A DNA stretch of 64,000 nt from Acidithiobacillus caldus ATCC 51756 (lineage in GTDB: Bacteria > Pseudomonadota > Gammaproteobacteria > Acidithiobacillales > Acidithiobacillaceae): positions 1,433,549-1,497,548 of the forward strand of contig NZ_CP005986.1 of assembly GCF_000175575.2 (NCBI RefSeq). Direction: 5' to 3'. Shown here in pieces: positions 56,146 to 64,000 of the stretch. The position numbers and the translations under genes are program-made. Under the pieces are notes generated by a model. The model did no database searches. It was not told the DNA's origin and saw only the letters and a list, made by a program, of their open reading frames with translations. Numbering within the stretch: the first letter of the stretch is position 1; each line of letters opens with the position of its first letter.

Positions 56146-58410
56146 GTGAACGCAAGGGGAGTACGAATCGGCATCGGCCTTGCCTGGATCGCCCTGCTCC
56201 TGTGGGTGGGTATCACTGCGGTCTACGCTGAGAACGCCCAATTCACCAGCGACAGCCTGGAGCTCAAACGCATTCACGAGTCTCTGGCGCACTCCACCGA
56301 TCCACGGCAGTTGGGGCCCTGGCGCAACGAGGTGCAGGGAATCATCCATCAGGCCAATGTCTGCATCCAGGAAGAGACTGCGGATCTGGACAACATCGAC
56401 AAAGGCCTCAAGGTGGTCGGTCCCTTTGTGGCGGGAGAGCCCAAGAGCCTGACCCAGCTGCGAGACAGCCTCCTGCGGCAGCAACGTCGCGCCAGCGGCC
56501 GGCAGGCAGCCTGCAAGGTGCTCTATGTCGGTGGCAACGACATTCTCAACAGCATCCACAAAAAGGAACTGGCGCTGCGCACGCGCTACCTCTTCCAGCG
56601 CGGCGCCGACATCTTTGGACAGTGGCAAGGATTGCGGGCTCTGCCGGCCAAGGTCTGGGACCAAGAGCGGGATTTTTGGCTGTATCACGACGGTAAGCCG
56701 ATCCTGGAGCAGAGCCCCGTCCAGGGCGCCCTGGGCGTCGGCCTCGCCTTGTATATCGTGTCTGCCCTGCTGCGCCGGCGCAGTCGCCGTCAGCAACGTC
56801 ATCTCTATCCCTTGGTCGCGCCTTTTGGACTCGGCCTTCTGGCTTGGTCCTTGGGCGTGTTCTATCCCTTGATGGTCCTGCTCGCGGGCGTCTGGACGAG
56901 TTTCATCGTGCTCACCTGGGCGTTCAAGGCACTGCTGCGCCACCTGCAGGGCCTGCCGACGCGGGCGCAGCGGGAGGCCGTTCTGCTGCGCGTGCTCTGG
57001 CGACCACTGCGCTTCGTCCTGACCCTGGCGAGCTTCATTGGCCTCTACGAGCTGCTGGATCGGCAGGCAAGCCGGGCCGTTCTCGACAATGTGGCCCTGC
57101 TCACGGTATTTCATCTCCTCGTGGCCGTTGCCCTGCTCTGGCTGCTGTGGCGAGCGCGGCGCTTCACTTTTTTTCGCCGGCACGTTCTGTCGCAGTTGCT
57201 CCTCGTTCTGTCGATCCTGGCGACGGTCGCCCTGGATCTTCTGGGCTACGTCAATCTGGCAGACTTTCTGTTCTTCGGTCTCAGCGTGTCCGTGGTCAGT
57301 CTCCTGCTGGCCCTCATCCTCACCTGGATCGTCGAGGATCTATCCGAGAGCGAAAACGACGACTCTGGCGTCATCGGCGACTTTTTGCGCCGGCGCCTGG
57401 GTTTCAGTCCTGCCGAAATCATTCCCTGGGTGACCTGGATCAAGGCTCTGTTGTTTGTGGCCATCTGGCTGGGTGCCCTGATAGCGACCCTCTTTGGCTG
57501 GGGCCTCAGTCACAGTGGTCTGGCCCTGGTCTGGCATTACTTCGTGCAGGGGTACACCGTCGGGGGAATGCATGTGGAGCCCTTCCGCTGGCTCATAGCC
57601 CTCGCTCTGCTCATCCTGCTTTTCAATATCAATAATTGGTTGCAGCGACAGTTATCCAACCGGTCGCGTCTGTTCCGCCACATGGACGTGGGTTCCCGCC
57701 ATTCGGTATTGGCCATCCTCCGTTATCTCGGCTTTTTGCTGGCCATACTCGTTGCCCTTTCCACGGCGGGCGTAGCCCTGCACAATCTCGCCATTATCGC
57801 CGGTGCCCTTTCCGTCGGCATCGGTTTCGGCCTGCAGAACATCGTCAACAATTTCGTCTCGGGCCTCATCCTGCTCCTGGAACGTCCCATCCGCGTCGGC
57901 GACTGGGTCAAGGTGGGTAACACCGAAGGAACGGTGCAACGCTTGAGCATCCGCTATACCCTGATCCTCACCTTCGACCGCACCGAGGTCTTCGTCCCCA
58001 ATTCCGAACTCATATCCGGTCAGGTCACCAACTGGATGTATTCCAACAGCGTGTTGCGCTTGATGATTCCGCTGCAGATCGACCACGACGCCGATATCGA
58101 CAGGGTACGCCAGATTCTGGAGGAGGTCGGTCGCAAGCATCCTGAGGTTCTGCAGGAAGATGATCCCCGGGGCCTGCCGCCCACCGCCCTGCTCTTGGAC
58201 GTCAGCCCCAGCGCCCTGGTGTTTTATCTGCGCGTCTACATCTCCGACTGCAATCGCAGTTTCCTGACCCAGACGGAGCTCCGGGCCATGGCGGTGGAAG
58301 CCTTGCACCGCAACGGTATTCGCCTGGCGCACCCGCAGCAGGATGTGCATCTGGTGACCGAAGTTGGCGAACGCGGCACCAATCCCTACTCCGTCGCGCC
58401 CCCTTCCTGA
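56146..58410 (+). CDS. Large MscS-family mechanosensitive channel
   Basis: The 754-residue protein starts with a signal-like helix (LAWIALLLWVGITAVYA), then an ~150-residue soluble domain that would lie in the periplasm, and about ten membrane helices. The MscS core follows: LSVGIGFGLQNIVNNFVSGL, ERPIRVGDWVKVGNTEGTVQ and EVFVPNSELISGQVTNWMYS. This resembles the MscK/YjeP/YbdG large channels. GTG 56146 with GAGAGG upstream is chosen over TTG 56131. Its 3' end overlaps that of proB by 25 bases, tail to tail. Confidence 0.9.
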   Translation: MNARGVRIGIGLAWIALLLWVGITAVYAENAQFTSDSLELKRIHESLAHSTDPRQLGPWRNEVQGIIHQANVCIQEETADLDNIDKGLKVVGPFVAGEPKSLTQLRDSLLRQQRRASGRQAACKVLYVGGNDILNSIHKKELALRTRYLFQRGADIFGQWQGLRALPAKVWDQERDFWLYHDGKPILEQSPVQGALGVGLALYIVSALLRRRSRRQQRHLYPLVAPFGLGLLAWSLGVFYPLMVLLAGVWTSFIVLTWAFKALLRHLQGLPTRAQREAVLLRVLWRPLRFVLTLASFIGLYELLDRQASRAVLDNVALLTVFHLLVAVALLWLLWRARRFTFFRRHVLSQLLLVLSILATVALDLLGYVNLADFLFFGLSVSVVSLLLALILTWIVEDLSESENDDSGVIGDFLRRRLGFSPAEIIPWVTWIKALLFVAIWLGALIATLFGWGLSHSGLALVWHYFVQGYTVGGMHVEPFRWLIALALLILLFNINNWLQRQLSNRSRLFRHMDVGSRHSVLAILRYLGFLLAILVALSTAGVALHNLAIIAGALSVGIGFGLQNIVNNFVSGLILLLERPIRVGDWVKVGNTEGTVQRLSIRYTLILTFDRTEVFVPNSELISGQVTNWMYSNSVLRLMIPLQIDHDADIDRVRQILEEVGRKHPEVLQEDDPRGLPPTALLLDVSPSALVFYLRVYISDCNRSFLTQTELRAMAVEALHRNGIRLAHPQQDVHLVTEVGERGTNPYSVAPPS

Positions 58411-59654
58411 GGCTCCTGTCCCGGGTTCGGAACGGAAACTGGCGGCTGGCGGCTGCTCTGTCTGGGCGTCCAATCGCCCGTCGGGTCCGCCAGAACGAGG
58501 TTGTCGCGGTGGATGACGACGCTGTCGGCGATGGTGGGGTCCTGCTCCAGTTCCGCGCGGCTATGACCCAGGATGCGGCGCATGACGCTGGCATCCAGAT
58601 CGATGAGACCGCGGGCGATCTCGCGTCCATCCTGGGCACGACAGGCGACCAAATCGCCGCGATGAAATTCCCCCTCCACCCGCAGCACGCCGACGCTCAG
58701 CAGACTTCGCCCCTTCTCCCGGAGGGCGCGCACGGCACCGTCATCCAGAATCAGGCTGCCGGGCACGCGCAGGTGATCCGAGAGCCAGCGTTTACGCGCC
58801 TTCAGTACCGGTCGCCGTACCCGGAAGAAGGTACCGATGGCTTTTCCCTCAACCAGTTCGGGGAGGATATCGGGGTGGCGACCGTGGGCGATCACCGTCG
58901 CAGTACCCGATCGCGCTGCGCGGGCTGCCGCTTTTACCTTGGCCAGCATGCCTCCCGTTCCAACGCCTGAGCCACCGCCTCCGGCGATGGCCTCGAGGCG
59001 CGGGTCGCCAGCCGTCACCTCTGCCAGAAAGCACGCATCGGGATCTCTGCGCGGATCGGCGCTGAAGAGACCATCCTGATCCGTCAGCAGCACCAGAAGG
59101 TCGGCATCCAGAAGATTGCAGACCATGGCCGCCAGGGTATCGTTGTCGCCCAGTTGGATGGGTCGGTAGGAAATGGCGTCGTTCTCGTTGACCACCGGCA
59201 GTACGTTACGATCCAGGAGCACCCTGAGAATGTTGCGGGCGTTGAGATAGCGCTTGCGGTTGCGCAGCTCGTCGTGGGTAAGGAGCACCTGACCGCAGTG
59301 CAGCGGCGGATCTTCAGGGCGAGCCACCTGCTGCAGGATCTTTTCGTAGTGGTGGATAAGAGCGGATTGCCCAACGCTGGCTGCCGCTTGCCGGGAAGCG
59401 AGATCGCCGGGTCGCTGACTCCACCCCAGCAGGGCCGTCCCGGCACTCACCGCGCCGGAGGACACTAGCACCACCTCCTTCCCTGCGCGGTGCAGGTGGC
59501 GGATCTGCTCCATCCAGCGCGCAATCCAGGCGAGATCCAGACCGGTGCCATCGTTGGTCAGCAGACTGCTGCCGATCTTGACCACCCAGCGCTGGGCCTG
59601 GGCCTGCACGTCCGCCCGTGGCGTCGGCACTGCCTCGTGCTGGCGCTGCCTCAT
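58386..59654 (-). CDS. proB: Glutamate 5-kinase ProB with PUA domain
   Basis: ProB makes glutamyl 5-phosphate, first step of proline synthesis. The 422-residue protein has the amino-acid kinase domain (RWVVKIGSSLLTNDGTGLDL, VLVSSGAVSAGTALLGW, VVNENDAISYRPIQLGDNDT, GTGGMLAKVKAAARAARSGT) and a C-terminal PUA domain (RVPGSLILDDGAVRALREKG). The last ~40 residues are a Pro/Gln-rich tail. ATG 59654 overlaps the permease stop by 4 bases, so the two are coupled. Confidence 0.96.
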   Translation of the reverse strand: MRQRQHEAVPTPRADVQAQAQRWVVKIGSSLLTNDGTGLDLAWIARWMEQIRHLHRAGKEVVLVSSGAVSAGTALLGWSQRPGDLASRQAAASVGQSALIHHYEKILQQVARPEDPPLHCGQVLLTHDELRNRKRYLNARNILRVLLDRNVLPVVNENDAISYRPIQLGDNDTLAAMVCNLLDADLLVLLTDQDGLFSADPRRDPDACFLAEVTAGDPRLEAIAGGGGSGVGTGGMLAKVKAAARAARSGTATVIAHGRHPDILPELVEGKAIGTFFRVRRPVLKARKRWLSDHLRVPGSLILDDGAVRALREKGRSLLSVGVLRVEGEFHRGDLVACRAQDGREIARGLIDLDASVMRRILGHSRAELEQDPTIADSVVIHRDNLVLADPTGDWTPRQSSRQPPVSVPNPGQEPQEGGATE

Positions 59655-61255
59655 GGCGCGCCGACACCTTGGCTACCGAGATTGCGCATGTACAACCGTA
59701 TGGTGCGATCGGATACGGCACTACGCAGGGCCCAATAGAAGATGATCAGGCTCAACAGCGCCACAATCCCCATATCGGGGAAGAAACCCAGCAAACCGAT
59801 GCCTTGCAGAGACTTGGGACCAATCCACGCAGCCCCCCAGAGCATCAGGAAGTAGGGAATGATCCACCACATATATTCCCAACCCATCTCCCGCAGCTTG
59901 GTCTTGCTTAGCCAGCCCCAGAGCGCATAGACGATGAGTAGGACAAAAAGCGTCCCGAAGATGAAATTGAGCGTATGCAGACCCGACCAAAAGACGATCC
60001 AGCTACCGGCGACGAAGGCCAGAGGAGCGATCACGGGCGCCAGCGGCAAGCGAAAGGGTCGCTCCAGATTGGGCATGGCCTTGCGCAGTTGGAGAATGGC
60101 GATGGGACCGATGACGTAGGACAGGACCGTCATGGAAGCGATATAACCCACCATCTTCTGCCAGGAAGGAAAAGGCAGAAAAAAGACGGCACCCACGGCA
60201 TAGAGCAGCAGCAGGCTCGTCCAAGGAACGCCGAAGCGATTGACCTTACTCACCCACTGGGGTGCCGCACCAGATTCGGCCGTGGCGAGGGTCACCCGGG
60301 AAGCTGTCGCCGTGTAGATGAGGGCCGTCCCCGCCGGCGACACGAAGGCGTCGACGTAGAGCAGCACCGACAACCACGTTGCCCCAACCGCCGCCGCCAG
60401 GGCCGCAAAGGGCCCGTTGATGCCCTTGAACTGGAGATTGGACCAGCCACCCTGTGCCAGATCCGAGGGATGCACGGCGCCGATGAAGGCCACCTGCAGA
60501 GCCAGATAAATCAGGGCAACGATGAGCACCGAGCCGATGGTCGCCAAGGGAATGTCGCGGCTGGGATTCTTGCTCTCCCCGGCCAGATCGATGGCATGAC
60601 GAAAACCCAGGAGGCTGAAAATGACCCCGCCTGTTGCCACCGCCACGAACATCCCCTGAAGATCGGCACCACCATGGCCTTGCTGAATCTGGAAGTTGCC
60701 TGGGTGCCAGGCCAAGCTGACCAGGATACCGACGGTCAGCAGCGGTACCACGATCTTCCACCAGGTCGCGCCGTTATTGATGCGCAGCACCCAGCGCACC
60801 ACCAGAAAGTTGATGCCGATGAACAGCCCCAAAAAGACCAGGGCAATGAGAAATCCCCGCGTACTGAGCAATGCCGTATGCGGCTGCAGAAAAATCGGCA
60901 GATAATTGTTGGCATAGGTCAGCAGCGCAGTCACTTCGATGGGTGCAATGGTGGCGTAGGACAGGAAAAGAATCCAGCTCCACATATTGCCGACGATGGG
61001 CCCATTACCCACACCGGCCAGATGGATGACCGCGCCTGCCTTGGGAATGAGCGGTCCGAGCTCGGCAAACACCAGGGCAAGCAACAGGATGGCCACGGCG
61101 CCGATGATCCAGGAACCCACGGCATAGGGTCCGGCAATTTGTGCCGTATAGAGCGGCCCGAACAACCAACCAGAACCAATGGAGGCTCCCACACAGGCAA
61201 GAATCAAACCTTGCAGAGTACCTTCTCGACGAAGATAATTCTTGAGCTTTGCCAC
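59651..61255 (-). CDS. APC-superfamily amino acid permease
   Basis: The 534-residue protein has about 12-14 membrane segments and the APC signature at the N terminus (ILACVGASIGSGWLFGPLYT), then LLGFRHAIDLAGESKNPSRD and AFVSPAGTALIYTATASRV. It looks like aspartate/glutamate-type or related permeases. Coupling to proB suggests glutamate or proline uptake, and a link to Gad-based acid resistance is possible but unproven. GTG 61255 with AAGGA upstream is the chosen start. Confidence 0.88.
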   Translation of the reverse strand: MAKLKNYLRREGTLQGLILACVGASIGSGWLFGPLYTAQIAGPYAVGSWIIGAVAILLLALVFAELGPLIPKAGAVIHLAGVGNGPIVGNMWSWILFLSYATIAPIEVTALLTYANNYLPIFLQPHTALLSTRGFLIALVFLGLFIGINFLVVRWVLRINNGATWWKIVVPLLTVGILVSLAWHPGNFQIQQGHGGADLQGMFVAVATGGVIFSLLGFRHAIDLAGESKNPSRDIPLATIGSVLIVALIYLALQVAFIGAVHPSDLAQGGWSNLQFKGINGPFAALAAAVGATWLSVLLYVDAFVSPAGTALIYTATASRVTLATAESGAAPQWVSKVNRFGVPWTSLLLLYAVGAVFFLPFPSWQKMVGYIASMTVLSYVIGPIAILQLRKAMPNLERPFRLPLAPVIAPLAFVAGSWIVFWSGLHTLNFIFGTLFVLLIVYALWGWLSKTKLREMGWEYMWWIIPYFLMLWGAAWIGPKSLQGIGLLGFFPDMGIVALLSLIIFYWALRSAVSDRTIRLYMRNLGSQGVGAP

Positions 61256-61383
61256 AAGATATCCTTATTCTATGAAGGGCTTTTAAGAATGACACGATAT
61301 GGCCTTGCCGTCAACCTCACGATTCTGCAAAGCACAACGGGATACCTGTTTTTATTTCGCAAATACAGAACGTTAATGGATCT

Positions 61384-61422
61384 GTAAAAATTACATAAAA
61401 AATAGGTAAAATCTTTGTAAAA
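61384..61422. promoter_or_regulatory. Phased GTAAAA repeats upstream of the permease gene
   Basis: GTAAAA occurs at 61384, 61406 and 61417, that is at spacings of 22 and 11 bases, in an AT-rich stretch about 130 bases upstream of the permease start. Repeats on one face of the helix are typical of OmpR/PhoB-type response-regulator sites. The regulator is unknown. Confidence 0.35.
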
Positions 61423-61443
61423 TCGTGTAGACGATACCGTGCT

Positions 61444-61461
61444 CGCGCGCACCGGCGCGCG
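61444..61461 (-). terminator. GC hairpin after the EAL gene
   Basis: CGCGCGC-ACCG-GCGCGCG is a perfect 7-base stem just after the stop at 61470 (minus strand). No T run follows, so termination is uncertain. Confidence 0.3.
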
Positions 61462-61469
61462 TACGACCA

Positions 61470-63305
61470 TCAAGATTTAGGAGGAAATGCCGCGAGCCAA
61501 GCCAGAAGATCCGGCTCCGATAGCGGGCGCGAAAAATAATATCCCTGGGCGATGGCACAAGACAAATCGCGCAAGAGATCGAGATCGCCTAGCGTTTCGA
61601 CCCCCTCAGCGACACTGACAAACTTCAGATCCCTGGCCAGATGGAGGATATTCGAAAGGAGAAAGGCCTGACGGGAATCGCGCGCTGCACCATCGACGAA
61701 GGATCGATCGATTTTCAGGGTATTGATGGGAAGATTGCGCAAATAGGACAGGGAGGAATACCCCGTGCCAAAATCGTCCAGAGCCACGCCGATAGCATTG
61801 TCGCGTAACTGCTCCAGTTGCGTCACCAGCCAGTCGAAATCCGTCAGCAGGCTCGATTCGGTGATTTCGAGCTCAATGAGTCCCCTGGGGATACGGTAAT
61901 GCGCCCTCCGGGTCTCGATGGCATTCACCAGACTCATGCCGCGGGCGCGCATGAGCTCAAACTGGCGCGCCGAGACATTTATGGCGATGGGCAAGGTCCA
62001 GGGCCCGTGCTGCAGCCGCCTGGAAAGAAACGCGAACACCCGGTCCATGACCAGCAGTCCCAGGATTTCAATGGCCCCGGTATCCTCGGCGATGGGGATG
62101 AATTCTGCGGGACTGATGGTGCCCAGGGTCGGGTGATGCCAACGCAGTAGTGCCTCACAGCCAACGACACGGTGACCGTGGATATCGACCTTGGGCTGGT
62201 ATGCCAGTTGGAACTGCTCCGCCTGCGTTTGCAAGGCTTCCTGCATGGCCCTTTCGATTCGGTGCCTTCGCGCAAAACGCTCGGCCATGCGCGCGTCGTA
62301 GAGCAGGGCCCGGTTACTCAGGCGATGCGCCGAGGCCAGGGCAAGTCCAGCGGCGCGCAAGGCGGCATTGCTCTGCTGGATGTCGATTCCACTGCCCTCG
62401 TCGGTCACCAGCGCATAGCCGCCGCGTCCGTGCAGAACGACGTGGGATCCGTGGAAGGGCAAAGGCGCGAAGATAGTATCGAAAATTCGGTCCACCTCGA
62501 GTTCGAGGTCCGCCGTCTGTGGAAAGACTGCAAGAAACGTTTGCCCGCGCCAGACGCCACAGAGTCCGCCCCGCTCACCCACCAGCGACGCCAGCCGTGT
62601 GCCCGCTTCCCGCAGCAGGTAATCCACCGATTGCGTACCCTCCAGCAAAATCAACTGGTCGGCATCGCTCAACTCGATGAGGAGAAAAACCAGGGCCTTG
62701 TGACCTTCCCGGGTGAGGCTTTCCAGTCCACGACACAGACCATGGCGGTTGAGGAGTCCAGTGATGCTGTCGTGACTGGCGAGGTAGGCGATGTCGTGCT
62801 CGCGAGCGGCCAGTGCCTGCTGTTGAGCGCTGATGGTCTGTCCGTAGGCATCGAGCCGCTGTCGCGCCTGGCGATGCAGCAGACGGGTCTGCAGGGCATT
62901 GCGAATGCGCTTGAGGGCTTCGTCCAGGTCGAAGGGTTTGAGAATGAAATCCAGAGCGCCGGCGTCCAGGGCGGCGGCCCGGGTCTCCGGGTCTGTCTGT
63001 GCCGTCAGCACGATGCAAGGCAAGTAATCCCCATCGGCTATCTGCGTTCGCAGCCGGGCCATGACCTCTAGACCATCCAGTCCGGGCATCCGCATGTCCA
63101 GCAGCAAGAGGTCGTAGGGGTGAGCGAGCCAGCGTTCCACGGCTTTCTCTGGTGAGGATTCGACATCCACGGAGCGGAATCCTGCCTCCGCCAGGAGTTC
63201 GGCCAGTACCGCAAGATTGGAGGGATTATCGTCCACCACGAGAATCCGAGCCTCGGCCATTGCTTCGGGCAAAGCTTTCGGCTCGAGGTCGTCCAATTCG
63301 CTCAT
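61470..63305 (-). CDS. Response regulator with degenerate GGDEF and EAL domains
   Basis: The 611-residue protein has a receiver domain (~18-135; acidic D25-D26, phosphoryl site D70, K123), a GGDEF-like domain (~170-330) whose active loop reads GVWRGQTFLAVF instead of GGDEF, and an EAL domain (~350-605). The EAL part keeps CEALLRWHHPTLG, IELEITESSLL, VALDDFGTGYSSLSYLRNLP, LKIDRSFV and VAEGVETLGD, so it is probably an active c-di-GMP phosphodiesterase. The start overlaps the upstream kinase stop by 4 bases (ATGA), so kinase and regulator form a coupled pair. Confidence 0.92.
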   Translation of the reverse strand: MSELDDLEPKALPEAMAEARILVVDDNPSNLAVLAELLAEAGFRSVDVESSPEKAVERWLAHPYDLLLLDMRMPGLDGLEVMARLRTQIADGDYLPCIVLTAQTDPETRAAALDAGALDFILKPFDLDEALKRIRNALQTRLLHRQARQRLDAYGQTISAQQQALAAREHDIAYLASHDSITGLLNRHGLCRGLESLTREGHKALVFLLIELSDADQLILLEGTQSVDYLLREAGTRLASLVGERGGLCGVWRGQTFLAVFPQTADLELEVDRIFDTIFAPLPFHGSHVVLHGRGGYALVTDEGSGIDIQQSNAALRAAGLALASAHRLSNRALLYDARMAERFARRHRIERAMQEALQTQAEQFQLAYQPKVDIHGHRVVGCEALLRWHHPTLGTISPAEFIPIAEDTGAIEILGLLVMDRVFAFLSRRLQHGPWTLPIAINVSARQFELMRARGMSLVNAIETRRAHYRIPRGLIELEITESSLLTDFDWLVTQLEQLRDNAIGVALDDFGTGYSSLSYLRNLPINTLKIDRSFVDGAARDSRQAFLLSNILHLARDLKFVSVAEGVETLGDLDLLRDLSCAIAQGYYFSRPLSEPDLLAWLAAFPPKS

Positions 63306-64000
63306 GACTGCCCCGAGAGGTCCGGACGAACATCGTCCGAAGCGAGCTGAAGCCCGTCAAAAACGGCATGAACCTGCGCCAGATCGATGGGTTTGGTCAG
63401 GTAACCCTGAAAAAGGCCGCTTTCCTCCGCCTGCTGGCGTGCCGGCAGGGTAGCGTCGGCGGAAAGGGCAAGAATGGGGATGGCCGCCGTCTCCGACCAT
63501 TTCTTGAGGCGTGCTGCCACCTGCTGCCCCGAGATACCCGGCAGATTGAGATCCATGAGGATGAGATCGGGCTGGTGCAAAAGCGCGAGCTCCAGACCGC
63601 GCTCGCCATCCGTGGCTCGCAAAAGCCGTAGATCGTCCCGCTCCGCGACGATTTCCTCCATGAGGGCGGCGTTGGCTGGGTTGTCTTCCACGTAGAGCAC
63701 GAGGCGACGGCGCGGGCCCGACGCAGGGGCAGCGGTAGCAGCATCCGCCAGCGGAGAACGGGCGTCATTCTTCGGCGACGTCCCCGCCTCGGCTCGATGC
63801 GCCGGCAGAAAGACGAAAAAGGTCGTACCTTCGCCTTCGCGACTTTCAAACCGGATTTCACCACCCATGCGTTCCACCAGCTCCTTGGTAATCATGAGGC
63901 CGATGCCCGTACCTTCGATCGGACCATTTTCCTGGCCCAAACGTTCAAAGGGCCGAAAAAGACGGTGCTGCCGGTCCGCCGGAATGCCGATGCCCGTATC
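63302..64000 (-). CDS. Hybrid sensor histidine kinase, C-terminal part, cut by window edge
   Basis: Only the last 232 residues are in the window. They begin inside the HATPase domain at DTGIGIPADRQHRLFRPFER (G1 box) with GTGIGLMITKELVERMGGEI (G2 box), then a linker and a receiver domain (LVLYVEDNPANAALMEEIVA, phosphoryl Asp in PDLILMDLNLPG, Lys in GYLTKPIDL). It phosphorylates itself and probably the EAL regulator encoded right after it. The sensor part and dimerisation domain lie beyond the right edge. Confidence 0.92.
   Translation of the reverse strand, partial: DTGIGIPADRQHRLFRPFERLGQENGPIEGTGIGLMITKELVERMGGEIRFESREGEGTTFFVFLPAHRAEAGTSPKNDARSPLADAATAAPASGPRRRLVLYVEDNPANAALMEEIVAERDDLRLLRATDGERGLELALLHQPDLILMDLNLPGISGQQVAARLKKWSETAAIPILALSADATLPARQQAEESGLFQGYLTKPIDLAQVHAVFDGLQLASDDVRPDLSGQS

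Overview
The window looks like chromosome of an acidophilic, chemolithoautotrophic sulfur oxidiser of the Acidithiobacillus type; this is inferred from gene content, not from a search. The main clues are a form II RuBisCO with cbbQ and cbbO, a sulfide:quinone oxidoreductase whose three cysteines fall at the positions known for the A. ferrooxidans enzyme (C128, C160, C356), glutamate decarboxylase, several ferritin-like proteins and high GC. The species is left open.

Layout. 1-1057 (minus): padR-type regulator and a DUF2202 ferritin-like gene cut by the left edge. 1405-15853 (plus): cbbM-cbbQ-cbbO, an XRE-cupin regulator, a hydrogenase-4-like membrane complex (hyfB, C, E, F, G, I) and a CbbR-like LysR regulator. 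An intact IS630-type element splits hyfE with a clean TA duplication. 15975-16906: dead porin-like gene. 16955-30483 (mostly minus): gad, ubiX, mpl, thiG/thiS, Tat-type ferritin-like gene, rskA-like/ECF sigma pair, alaS, recX, recA, cinA, thiL. 30585-37535 (plus): gluQ, a di-iron metallo-beta-lactamase (ODP) with a Roadblock partner, sfsA, map, glnD, hflD. 37544-49092: mscS, a lone atpC, ligA, a HAD phosphatase, smc, queF, dadA, an endonuclease III-like gene, rluB. 49173-56069: sqr, scpB-scpA-trpS-M50 protease, Sua5/YciO, a divergent QueC-like gene and a soluble di-iron protein. 56146-64000: large MscS-type channel, proB, an APC permease, a REC-GGDEF-EAL protein and the 3' end of a hybrid histidine kinase cut by the right edge.

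Main biological point. The membrane complex beside RuBisCO is not a hydrogenase. All four Ni-ligand cysteines of the large subunit (HyfG) are replaced (S222, S225, S511, G514), no hydrogenase maturation or HyfA/HyfH-type ferredoxin genes are present, yet the small-subunit iron-sulfur cysteines and two antiporter-like proton-channel subunits are kept. This fits an energy-converting hydrogenase-related (Ehr) complex. Its place between RuBisCO/activase genes and a CbbR-like regulator suggests a role tied to carbon fixation, such as ion-gradient-driven inorganic carbon supply or redox balancing; that role is inference. The IS630 insertion has probably inactivated or reduced the complex in this strain.

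The rest is largely housekeeping: DNA repair (recA/recX/ligA), chromosome segregation (smc/scpAB), thiamine, peptidoglycan recycling, nitrogen signalling (glnD) and translation (alaS, trpS, map). No tRNA, rRNA or CRISPR array was recognised.
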